Shown piece by piece: positions 44,641 through 52,478 of a stretch of DNA of 64,000 nucleotides; position 1 is the first letter of the stretch, and each line of letters begins with the position of its first letter. Origin of the DNA: Fodinicurvata sp. EGI_FJ10296 (GTDB lineage: Bacteria > Pseudomonadota > Alphaproteobacteria > DSM-16000 > Inquilinaceae); contig NZ_JBFCVL010000008.1 in NCBI RefSeq assembly GCF_040712075.1, positions 186,001 to 250,000 of the forward strand. The letters run 5' to 3'. The translations under genes and the position numbers were made by a program. The notes under the pieces are model-generated. The model saw only the letters and a list, made by a program, of their open reading frames with translations, was not told the DNA's origin and did not search any database.

Positions 44641-45645
44641 TCAATCGGCGGTCGCTTCGATGGCGGCGTCGATATCTTCGGCAACACCGTCGGCCATGTC
44701 GGCCAGCGCCCGATCGATGGCCGGCTGCGCCGCTTCCCGGAACGGAGCGGTATCGACCTCGATGAACTCCATTCCGTTTTCGGTCAGGGCTTCGCGATAA
44801 TAGGCGTCGTTCTCGTCCTCGACCTGCATCCCGTGCTGGCGGGCTTCCTCGACCGCCTCGGTGATCAAGGTCTGCTGATCTTCGCTCAGCGTCTCCCACC
44901 ACTGTGCGGAGGCGACCCAATGCCAGGGGAAGGACAGATGGTTGGTCATGATGATGTAATCCTGGACCTCCCACATCTGCCGGGTATAGGGCGAGGCAAG
45001 GCTGTTCTCGTGAGCTTCGACCTGTCCGGTGCGCATGGCCAGATAGATATCGGGAGCCGGAATGACCACGGCCTGAACGCCCAGTTCCTCCCAGACATCG
45101 ACCCAGACAGGAAGCTGGGGCAGACGCATGGTCAGACCTTCCAGATCTTCCGGGCCGTGGATCTCGCGATTTGACGTCATCTGGCGAAAAGCGCGTTTCT
45201 GCGGCGCCAGATAGACCAGCCCGCCGTCTTCGCGCGCGATTTCCTGCATTGCCTGACCGGAATCGCTGTCCAGGTAGTGTTCTACCGCTTCAAAACTCGG
45301 AAACACGAAGGGCACGCCCACGGCGTCGTATTCCGGCGCGTACTGGCTCATGAACAATCCGCCGGTGAGTGCCATCTGCGTCTGCCCCAGATTGAGCAAT
45401 TCCAGAATTTCGGTCTCGTCGCCGAGCTGGCCGCCAAGATAAGGCCGGACCTCGAATTCGCCTTCGGCCCGCTCGGCCAGTATCTCCTGGAAACGCTCCA
45501 GCGCCGCGGCTTCGGCGCCGCCTTCGCTCATGGTGTTGTGGACTTCGATTACAGTCTGCGCCTGCGTGGCACCGGCGAGACCGATGACGGCGGCCGTGGT
45601 CAACAGGACAAAGCCGGTCCGGCCCCCGCGTGTGAACATCTTCAT
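44641..45645 (-). CDS. dctP: TRAP transporter substrate-binding protein DctP
   Basis: A 334-residue periplasmic binding protein with a signal peptide (FVLLTTAAVIGLAGATQA). The mature protein has the DctP fold with RQMTSNREIHGPEDLEGLTMRLP, in which the conserved Arg that holds the ligand carboxylate is in TMRLP (near 170). The substrate is probably an organic acid. ATG 45645 has GGAGG 8 bases upstream. It sits 46 bases after the CoA-transferase gene, so the acid taken up may be activated by that enzyme. Confidence 0.93.
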   Translation of the reverse strand: MKMFTRGGRTGFVLLTTAAVIGLAGATQAQTVIEVHNTMSEGGAEAAALERFQEILAERAEGEFEVRPYLGGQLGDETEILELLNLGQTQMALTGGLFMSQYAPEYDAVGVPFVFPSFEAVEHYLDSDSGQAMQEIAREDGGLVYLAPQKRAFRQMTSNREIHGPEDLEGLTMRLPQLPVWVDVWEELGVQAVVIPAPDIYLAMRTGQVEAHENSLASPYTRQMWEVQDYIIMTNHLSFPWHWVASAQWWETLSEDQQTLITEAVEEARQHGMQVEDENDAYYREALTENGMEFIEVDTAPFREAAQPAIDRALADMADGVAEDIDAAIEATAD

Positions 45646-45691
45646 CTCGTTTTCCTCCCTATTGTTATACTGATTGTCTCGATGGGCGCCG

Positions 45692-46888
45692 TCAGCCAAT
45701 GATCCCCCGCTCGCGGTACGCGCGCAAAGTATCGGCCGAGATGCCGATCCCGCTCAAAACGTCGTCCGTATCCGCCCCCAACTCGGGCGCTGGCCGGACA
45801 ATTCTGCACGGCGTTCCCGACATCTTGATCGGGAATCCCGTCATCTGCACACTACCATGTCCTGGATGCTCGACATCAAGCACCATCTCCTGCGCGGCGA
45901 TCTGTGGATCGGCCGTCACCTCGGCCAGATCCATGACCCGGCCGCATGGCACGCCGGCACCGTTAAGCAACTCGATCCAGTGATCGCGCGTTCCCGTGGC
46001 GATCCGGTCGGAGACGATGCCGTTGATCTCGCCCCGCCGCGCCACGCGCTTGTCGTTGGTGTCGAATTTCGGGTCCGACATCACCCATGGCAGATCCAGG
46101 GCATTGAACAAGCGGGTCAGAAGCGTGTCGTTGCTGGGGGCGATGGCGACCGGCCCGTCGGAGGCCTGGAACAGGCCATAGGGCGCGACCAGCGGATGGT
46201 CGTTGCCGCTGCGCGGCGGCGCCTTTCCGGCCGCGAAATATTCCGAGGCCATATAGGCCATCATCGCGAACATCGAGTTAACCAGGCTGGCCTCGATCCG
46301 CTGGCCGGTGCCGGTCCGCTCGCGCCCGACCAGCGCCGAGACGACGGCAAAGGCCGCGTTGGTTCCGGCGATCAGATCGGTCAGCGGCAGGGCGCTGCGC
46401 ATCGGTTCCTGATCGGCGTCGCCATTGACGCTCATGAACCCGCTCATCGCCTGCGCGACGAAATCCACGGCAGGCCGCTGGGCATAGGGGCCGGTACTGC
46501 CGAATCCGTTGACGCTCGCCACGACCAGACGGGGATTCAGGCTTTCCAGCCGCTCGGCGCCCAACCCCATGACGTCGAGCACGCCGGGGCGGAAATTCTC
46601 CACCAATACATCGGCGCCCCGGATCAGGTCGTCCAGGATGGCCCGCCCCTCGTCGGTGCGCAGATCCAGCGCGACCGAGCGCTTGTTGCGGTTGAAGGCG
46701 GCGAAATACCAGGACAGGCCGTCGCGGATCGTCCCCTGCGCGCGGACCGGATCGCCCTTGCCGGGAGTTTCGATCTTGATGACGTCCGCACCCATGTCGG
46801 CCAGCAGCATGGTGCAGTACGGTCCCGCCAATACGCGGGTCAAATCGACCACCCGCACTCCCGATAACGCCACGCTCGCCCCCTGCAT
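45692..46888 (-). CDS. CaiB/BaiF-family CoA-transferase, second type
   Basis: A 398-residue class III CoA-transferase: VVDLTRVLAGPYCTMLLADMGAD and KIETPGKGDPVR near the start, the probable catalytic Asp in PLTDLIAG (near 164), and GLFQASDGPVAIA. It is clearly diverged from the CoA-transferase at 26095-27306, so a different acid is likely. It is the first gene of a unit continuing with dctP, dctQ and dctM. The ATG at 46888 is used; a GTG four codons upstream is possible and neither has a clear ribosome-binding site. Confidence 0.9.
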   Translation of the reverse strand: MQGASVALSGVRVVDLTRVLAGPYCTMLLADMGADVIKIETPGKGDPVRAQGTIRDGLSWYFAAFNRNKRSVALDLRTDEGRAILDDLIRGADVLVENFRPGVLDVMGLGAERLESLNPRLVVASVNGFGSTGPYAQRPAVDFVAQAMSGFMSVNGDADQEPMRSALPLTDLIAGTNAAFAVVSALVGRERTGTGQRIEASLVNSMFAMMAYMASEYFAAGKAPPRSGNDHPLVAPYGLFQASDGPVAIAPSNDTLLTRLFNALDLPWVMSDPKFDTNDKRVARRGEINGIVSDRIATGTRDHWIELLNGAGVPCGRVMDLAEVTADPQIAAQEMVLDVEHPGHGSVQMTGFPIKMSGTPCRIVRPAPELGADTDDVLSGIGISADTLRAYRERGIIG

Positions 46889-46921
46889 ACGGATTGTCAC
46901 ATACGAATCGTCGATCGAGCA

Positions 46922-47041
46922 TTAGAGGGCGAAGTACCGCTTGTAAAGAAACCAGCCCTCTCTGACGGGCCGGAAGCCGAATCCGGTGCCCAAGGCGCTG
47001 GACCCCTGGTTGATATGCGGCATATCATAGCACTCGAACAT
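46922..47041 (-). pseudogene. Possible remnant of a GNAT acetyltransferase
   Basis: A 39-codon minus-strand frame ending in TAA reads like the C-terminal tail of a GNAT acetyltransferase: NQGSSALGTGFGFRPVREG then WFLYKRY. The frame is open only to about 47119, where a stop occurs inside the C58 protease gene on the other strand, so no upstream acetyltransferase domain remains. It may be the stump of a gene interrupted when the protease gene arrived, or a chance frame. Identification rests on a short resemblance only. Confidence 0.3.
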
Positions 47042-47057
47042 CCGTCGGGAGAGCAGA

Positions 47058-47798
47058 ATGACAACATTGAACTCCTTGCTGGTTGCGCCGTTCAGCCAGG
47101 CGTCTCTGCTCGGCCGGCACTATTCGGACGAAGACGCTTCGCTGGCGCAGCGGCAGGCGGAACGGGGCGTATGCTACGCACTCACCGCCAAATGGATAGC
47201 GCGCCACCGCGCTTTCAAATCCGAGGGCCCAACCAGGCGGATCGAATTTCTGTCGACGGAAGACTCGATCGTCGACGCCATGCAAACACAGATTTTCGCA
47301 TTCCAGAACAAGACGGCATTATTGCTGGTTCAGGACGAGGCGGCCGAAGTGATGGAACGCGGACGGAGTGGTATTGCGCCACCGCCGGGATTTGTCCCCA
47401 GGGTCAGGGGCCTGATGGCGAGAATGGGGACCGACCGCGGAGAGGCCATGATGTCCCAGGCGTTCGAAATGCACGGGTTGGCGCGCACGCCGACGCTCGT
47501 CGACGGCGCCGCCCTTACCGATACCTCGCTGACAGACCGCGTCCGCGACGTTCTGGCCAGGACGAACAGTGTCCACACGTACCACCAGATCAGCGTCGAA
47601 GGACCGGGAAAGGGCCACGCCATCTGTTGCTACAAGTCCGGCGGCGGCTTCATCAGTTCAGCGCATCTCTATTTGTTCGATCCGAACTACGGCGAGTACA
47701 AAATCAAGGAAAGTCTGATCCAGGGCGCGCTCAAAGTGATTCTTGAGCGTTTCAGCACAAACGGCTATGACAAAGTCTCCGTGGCCCAGATTAATTGA
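47058..47798 (+). CDS. YopT-like (C58) cysteine protease
   Basis: A 246-residue protein with the catalytic triad pattern of peptidase family C58: Cys in RGVCYALTAKWI (near 39), His in GKGHAICCYKSGG (near 189) and Asp in YLFDPNYGEYK (near 214). The spacing and the FDPNxGE motif are typical of papain-like C58 proteins, which include the Yersinia effector YopT and plant-pathogen AvrPphB. No signal peptide or secretion genes are nearby. Base composition is lower in GC than the neighbours. GGGAGAG precedes the ATG at 47058. Possible roles: secreted effector against eukaryotic hosts or grazers, or a toxin domain; target unknown. Confidence 0.75.
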   Translation: MTTLNSLLVAPFSQASLLGRHYSDEDASLAQRQAERGVCYALTAKWIARHRAFKSEGPTRRIEFLSTEDSIVDAMQTQIFAFQNKTALLLVQDEAAEVMERGRSGIAPPPGFVPRVRGLMARMGTDRGEAMMSQAFEMHGLARTPTLVDGAALTDTSLTDRVRDVLARTNSVHTYHQISVEGPGKGHAICCYKSGGGFISSAHLYLFDPNYGEYKIKESLIQGALKVILERFSTNGYDKVSVAQIN

Positions 47799-47921
47799 CC
47801 AGATAACTTGAACTGCTGCCTGCATTGCCGGCACGGCCATATGCTGGTACGAATGTTTCAATGCTAATCGATAATACGCAAAAGATCGCGCGACGGCGCG
47901 ACGGCAAGGGAGCACGCATTC

Positions 47922-48890
47922 ATGGACTACAGACGCATTCGCGGCACGGATCTCGACGTATCGACCGTTTGCTTCGGCCCCATGCGGTCGGCCGGCGCGG
48001 ACGACAGCGACCCGCGCTCGGCCAAGGGTCGCGCCGCGCTGTCGGCAGCCCTGGATGCCGGCATCAATTTCGTCCATTCCAGCTATGAATACGGCGTCCG
48101 CTGGATGATGAACGAAGTGCTGCGCGACCACCCCAAGCGCCACGACATCCATCACGTCATCAAGGTGCCGGTACCCGACTGGGACGATGAAGGACGCTTC
48201 GATCCCGACAAGGTGCGCGGCATGATCGACGAGGCGCTGCGCGATCTGGCGGCGGACCGCATTGCGCTGGTGCAGTGGATGTGGCGGACCCGCCCGCACG
48301 AGGACGGCCCACGTCAGGAGACGCTGGCGGCAATCCGTGACGACGTCGGGGAAACCTTTGGCCGCCTGCGCGACGAGGGCAAGATCGGTTACGTCGGCGT
48401 CTTTCCCTACACCTCGGCCTCGGCCCGCGCCGCCATCGATACCGGCAATTTCACCAGCGTGATTGCCTATTACAATCCGCTGGAAATGGAGATGGCCGAA
48501 CTGTTCGGCGCGATGGACCAGCGCGAAATGAGCCTGCTGGCGATCCGGCCGCTTTATCAGGGCGTTCTGACCGACAGCCGGCCGAGCTGGGAGGCTCTGC
48601 CGGCCGGCGACCGGCTCAAGGCGGAAAAGCACAAGGACCTGTTCCGCCACCGGGCGGGCATGGCCGAGGCGCTGGCCGACGCGATCGAGGCCGAAGGATC
48701 GATGACCCGCTTCGCCATGCGCTTTCCGCTTTATGCCGAGGCCGTGGCCAGCATCATCGTCGGGCTGAATACGCCTGAACAGGTGCATCAGGTCGTCGAG
48801 CAGACCGACAATGTACCCTATAAGCCGGATGTCGTCGCCCGGGCATTGTCCTATTGGCAACAATCCATCGACGGCGGATCGTCAGGCTGA
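47922..48890 (+). CDS. Aldo/keto reductase-like protein with altered tetrad
   Basis: A 322-residue TIM-barrel protein of the aldo/keto reductase superfamily. The start (YRRIRGTDLDVSTVCFG) and C-terminal NADPH region (IIVGLNTPEQV) are typical. Of the catalytic Asp-Tyr-Lys-His tetrad, Tyr (SSYEYG) and Lys (VIKVPV) are present, but the Asp position reads His/Ser (FVHSSYEYG) and the His position reads Gln (LVQWMW). Activity may thus differ from normal carbonyl reduction. AGGGAG lies before the ATG. It ends in a 9-base convergent overlap with the EamA gene. Confidence 0.82.
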   Translation: MDYRRIRGTDLDVSTVCFGPMRSAGADDSDPRSAKGRAALSAALDAGINFVHSSYEYGVRWMMNEVLRDHPKRHDIHHVIKVPVPDWDDEGRFDPDKVRGMIDEALRDLAADRIALVQWMWRTRPHEDGPRQETLAAIRDDVGETFGRLRDEGKIGYVGVFPYTSASARAAIDTGNFTSVIAYYNPLEMEMAELFGAMDQREMSLLAIRPLYQGVLTDSRPSWEALPAGDRLKAEKHKDLFRHRAGMAEALADAIEAEGSMTRFAMRFPLYAEAVASIIVGLNTPEQVHQVVEQTDNVPYKPDVVARALSYWQQSIDGGSSG

Positions 48891-49808
48891 CTTTTCCTTC
48901 CCCGCCCCCTTGTTCACCGGCCGGCTCGCCAGCGCGACGCCAGCGGCGGCGAGCGCCATGCCCGCCCAGGCCAACGGCGGCATGGTCTCGCCGATCAGGA
49001 TCCAGGCCAGCACGGCAGCGGTTGGCGGGACAAGGTAGAACAGCGCCGACACCCGCGACGCTTCGCCGTGGCGGATCATGGCGAGCAACAGCGTGATCGC
49101 GATCAGGGAATTGCCGATCACCAGATAGGCCAGCGCCCCGGCAAGCGCCGGCGACCATGTCACGGCCATACCCTCAAGCACGAGGGCGACCGGCAGTGTC
49201 GCCGCCAGCCCGACGGCATATTGAACCAGATTGGACGTCACCGGGTGGTGGCCGCGGCCGAAACGTTTTTCGTACAGTGTCGCCGTGCACATCCCCATCA
49301 AGGCCCCGACGGCGCACAGAACGCCGATCGCCGAGGTGCCGTCGACCTCGGATCGGGCGGCGATGACAATCACCGCACCGCTCAGCCCCAGAATCAGCCC
49401 GACCCACCGGCGGCGTCCGATCGCCTCGCCGACGACGCTGGGCGCCAGCAACGCTACGACGATCGGCTGCAGCGAGACGATAAGCGCCACGGCACCTGCC
49501 GACGCGCCAAAGGAAAACGCCACATAGCACAGACCGAAATAGACCGCCTGGATCAGAAATCCGACGATTGCCAGATCCGCCCAATCGCGTCCCCGCACCG
49601 GCAGCGGCGGCCGCAGCCAGAACGCCAGCGGCACCAGCACGGCCAATACGCAGACGAACCGCAGCACCAGCAGGGTCATCGGCTCTGCATAGCGCACGCC
49701 GATCACCGCAACCGGAAACCCCAACGACCACAGCAGCAGGAATATTCCCGGCGCGCCGCGCAGCCAGACCGGCTTTGCCTCGCCGTTTTGCGGGTTCGAC
49801 AGGCTCAT
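48882..49808 (-). CDS. EamA-family (DMT) transporter
   Basis: A 308-residue protein of ten predicted helices made of two EamA repeats (about 20-150 and 165-295), a drug/metabolite exporter of amino acids or similar small molecules. ATG 49808 overlaps the stop of the upstream ABC exporter gene by 4 bases (ATGA), which decides the start over an ATG 14 codons earlier. The glycine-rich loops GASAGAVALIVSLQPIVVALLAP are typical. The substrate is unknown. Confidence 0.9.
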   Translation of the reverse strand: MSLSNPQNGEAKPVWLRGAPGIFLLLWSLGFPVAVIGVRYAEPMTLLVLRFVCVLAVLVPLAFWLRPPLPVRGRDWADLAIVGFLIQAVYFGLCYVAFSFGASAGAVALIVSLQPIVVALLAPSVVGEAIGRRRWVGLILGLSGAVIVIAARSEVDGTSAIGVLCAVGALMGMCTATLYEKRFGRGHHPVTSNLVQYAVGLAATLPVALVLEGMAVTWSPALAGALAYLVIGNSLIAITLLLAMIRHGEASRVSALFYLVPPTAAVLAWILIGETMPPLAWAGMALAAAGVALASRPVNKGAGKEKSA

Positions 49809-51646
49809 TCGACCTCGCCGTTCGCCGCACCGCTTTGCTGACGCTGCCACAGCGTGTAATACGTTCCTTCCCTGGCGATCAGGTCGCCATGAGTGCCGCG
49901 CTCAACGACCCGTCCATCCATCAGCACGACGATCTCGTCGGCATCGACCACGGTCGACAGCCGGTGTGCGATGACCAGCGTTGTACGCCCCTCGGCCACC
50001 TCGCGCAGATTGGCCTGGATTTCCTGCTCGGTCCGCGTATCCAGCGCCGATGTCGCCTCGTCGAAGATCAGGATCTGCGGCTGTTTCAGGATCGTGCGGG
50101 CAATGGCGACCCGTTGCTTTTCGCCGCCCGACAGCTTCAGCCCGCGCTCGCCGACCATGGTTTCATAGCCGTCGGGCAGGCTGGACACGAAGTCGTGAAT
50201 TCGGGCCATACGGGCGGCTTCCTCGATCGCAGCCCGATCCGCCCCCGGCCGGCCATAGGCAATGTTGTAGGCGATGGAATCGTTGAACAGCACAGTGTCC
50301 TGCGGCACGATTCCGATCGCCGCCCGCAGGCTCTCCTGCGTAACGGTGCGGATGTCCTGACCGTCGATCACGATGGCCCCGCCGCTCTCGGCATCGACAT
50401 CGTAGAACCGATACAGCAAGCGGCTTATGGTCGATTTTCCGGCCCCCGTCGGGCCGACGATCGCCACCGTCTTGCCCGGCGGCACGTTGATATCGACGCC
50501 TTTCAGGATTTCCCGCCGGCGATCATAGCTGAAATGGACATTGTCGAACCGAACCGCACCGCCGTGAACGACCAGCGGCTTTGCGCCGGGCTGGTCCCTG
50601 ACTTCACGGTCGACGGCCAGCAGGTCGAACATCGCGCGCATGTCGACCAGACCCTGCTTGATCTCGCGATAGACGAAGCCGAAGAAGTTGAGCGGCTGAT
50701 AAAGCTGGATCAGATACGTGTTGACCAGCACGAAGTCGCCGACCGTCATCGAGCCGTCGACGATCCCGGCCGCCGCCATATACATGATCAGGGCAAGCCC
50801 TGCGGAAATGATCGATGCCTGGCCGATATTCAGCAGGGACAGCGACGTGCGCGACCGTACCGCCGCCGTCTCATAGAGGCCGAGCGCCCGGTCGAAACGG
50901 TCGATCTCGTGGCGCTCGTTGCCGAAATACTTCACGGTTTCATAGTTGATCAGGCTGTCGATGGCCTTTGTGTTGGCCTCCTGATCGTTCTTGTTCATGG
51001 CCCGGCGAAAGCTGAGCCGCCACTCGGTCACCCACATGGTGAACGCGATGTAAGAGATCACCACCGTCAGGGTGACGGCGGCGAATCGGAAGTCGAACAT
51101 GTACCAGAGGATACCGGCCACCAGCGTGATCTCGACCAGGGTCGGAACGATGTTGAACAGCATGAAGCTCAACATCGTTTCGATGGCGCGGGTGCCGCGC
51201 TCGATCACCCGCGCGAGGCCACCCGTTTGGCGGTCGAGATGAAACCGCAGCGCCAGCGCATGCAGATGCTCGAATACCGTAACGCCGGCGCGGCGGATGG
51301 CCCGCTGCGCGACCTTGGCAAACACGCCGTCGCGCAGCTCCGAAAATGCCAGTGACAGCACCCGCGCCAGCCCATAAGCAAGAATCGCCGCTACGGGAAT
51401 CGCCAGAGCCGCCGAGACCTCTGCGCCCTCGCCGGACAATGCGTCGACCGCGTCACGATAGAACAGTGGTACATAGACGGTCGCGATCTTGGCGCCGATC
51501 AACAGCGCAAGCGCGACGATCACGCGCGCCCGCAACCCCCACTCTCCCGGCGGCCAAAGATAGGGCAACAGCGTGCGAACGACGGCGGCATCATCGCGCA
51601 GGTTCGACGGCGGCGGTGCTTCGGTGGGGCGGGAGGCTCTGACCAT
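49805..51646 (-). CDS. atm1: Atm1-type ABC exporter
   Basis: A 613-residue half-transporter with six membrane helices (about 25-320) and a nucleotide-binding domain: Walker A GPTGAGKST (near 398), signature LSGGEKQR and Walker B ILIFDEAT. The membrane part matches the Atm1/ABCB7 group (RVLSLAFSELRDGVFAKVAQR, LINYETVKYFGNE, NTYLIQLYQPLNFFG), which exports glutathione-linked sulfur or metal adducts in alphaproteobacteria and mitochondria. It overlaps the EamA gene by 4 bases. Likely a homodimer in the inner membrane. Confidence 0.93.
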   Translation of the reverse strand: MVRASRPTEAPPPSNLRDDAAVVRTLLPYLWPPGEWGLRARVIVALALLIGAKIATVYVPLFYRDAVDALSGEGAEVSAALAIPVAAILAYGLARVLSLAFSELRDGVFAKVAQRAIRRAGVTVFEHLHALALRFHLDRQTGGLARVIERGTRAIETMLSFMLFNIVPTLVEITLVAGILWYMFDFRFAAVTLTVVISYIAFTMWVTEWRLSFRRAMNKNDQEANTKAIDSLINYETVKYFGNERHEIDRFDRALGLYETAAVRSRTSLSLLNIGQASIISAGLALIMYMAAAGIVDGSMTVGDFVLVNTYLIQLYQPLNFFGFVYREIKQGLVDMRAMFDLLAVDREVRDQPGAKPLVVHGGAVRFDNVHFSYDRRREILKGVDINVPPGKTVAIVGPTGAGKSTISRLLYRFYDVDAESGGAIVIDGQDIRTVTQESLRAAIGIVPQDTVLFNDSIAYNIAYGRPGADRAAIEEAARMARIHDFVSSLPDGYETMVGERGLKLSGGEKQRVAIARTILKQPQILIFDEATSALDTRTEQEIQANLREVAEGRTTLVIAHRLSTVVDADEIVVLMDGRVVERGTHGDLIAREGTYYTLWQRQQSGAANGEVE

Positions 51647-51722
51647 GCTGGCGAAGCTAGATCAAACGGCGGGCGAGGGAAACCGGTTTACCGCATTCAT
51701 CTGCCTCGTTATTCCCCACCGG

Positions 51723-51800
51723 TCGAGGGGGGCGATCGAGGGGGGCGATCGAGGGGCCTGATCGAGGGGCCCGATCGAGGGGCCCGATCGAGGGGGGCGA
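51723..51800. repeat. Six-copy 13-bp tandem repeat
   Basis: Six head-to-tail units of 13 bases run without a break from 51723 to 51800. Four follow TCGAGGGG-GG/CC-CGA exactly and one has TGA at the end; units 1, 2 and 6 carry GG in the variable pair and 3-5 carry CC. The array sits between the end of the acetyltransferase gene and the start of the Atm1 gene, where it could affect Atm1 expression. Such short arrays vary in copy number between strains. No spacers are present, so it is not a CRISPR. Confidence 0.85.
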
Positions 51801-51819
51801 GTGCGTGCGTTGGCTTCGG

Positions 51820-52437
51820 CTAGCGCCGCGCGCGGTCGATAGCGCGGCGCTGTTGATAGTCCTCGCGCAGCAGGCCGAAAAGCAGATGATCGCGCCACGC
51901 GCCGTTGATTTTCAGATAGGCGCGGGCATAGCCCTCCTGCTCGAAGCCGGACCCGAGTAGCAGTAATCGGCTTGCCTCGTTCTGCGGCAGGCAGGCGGCT
52001 TCAACGCGGTGAAGGCGAAGATCGGCGAAGGCAAAGCCCAGTATGGCGGCGACCGCTTCCGTCATATAGCCGCAACGGGTGAATCGCTCACCGATCCAGT
52101 ATCCCAGGCTCGCCGTCTGAGCCACGCCGCGACGCAAATTCGACAGACCGATCCCGCCCATGACGGCCTCGTCACTCGCCCGGAACACCAGGAACGAATA
52201 GGCCTCGTCTTCACGCCATTCCAGCGCCTGGCGCCGAACGCGGCGAAGAAACAGCCCGCGCGACAAGGCTTCCGGCGGCCAGGTCGGTTCCCAAGGCGTC
52301 AGGAAAGCCCTGCTTTCTTCTCGAATAGCCGCCCAGTCGCGCCAGTCAGACGGGCGAGGCGGTCGAAGGAACACCCGCCTTCCCGGCAGCACCACCGTCG
52401 GGAAACCCCGCATGCCGGTGGCCAGGAAACCGATCAT
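51820..52437 (-). CDS. GNAT acetyltransferase (RimJ/RimL type)
   Basis: A 205-residue GNAT enzyme that acetylates protein N-termini or small amines. It shows VFLRPPRPSDW at the start, GGIGLSNLRRGVAQTASLGYWIGE (acetyl-CoA side), RCGYMTEAVAAILGFAF and EASRLLLLGSGFEQEGYAR near the end, the RimJ pattern. In alphaproteobacteria this gene commonly follows thrC and an M16 peptidase gene, as here (41 bases after the peptidase). The start at 52437 has only a weak ribosome-binding site. Confidence 0.88.
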   Translation of the reverse strand: MIGFLATGMRGFPTVVLPGRRVFLRPPRPSDWRDWAAIREESRAFLTPWEPTWPPEALSRGLFLRRVRRQALEWREDEAYSFLVFRASDEAVMGGIGLSNLRRGVAQTASLGYWIGERFTRCGYMTEAVAAILGFAFADLRLHRVEAACLPQNEASRLLLLGSGFEQEGYARAYLKINGAWRDHLLFGLLREDYQQRRAIDRARR

Positions 52438-52478
52438 TCTCGTACCCGCCGCCCGATCACCCCGACGCTCCCGCTCTG

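Noticed and set aside
47058..47798. Claiming a type III secretion effector
   Set aside because: The protease family fits, but no secretion genes or chaperone are in the window, so delivery cannot be stated.
51723..51800. Possible CRISPR array
   Set aside because: The 13-base units follow one another without spacers and there are no cas genes.
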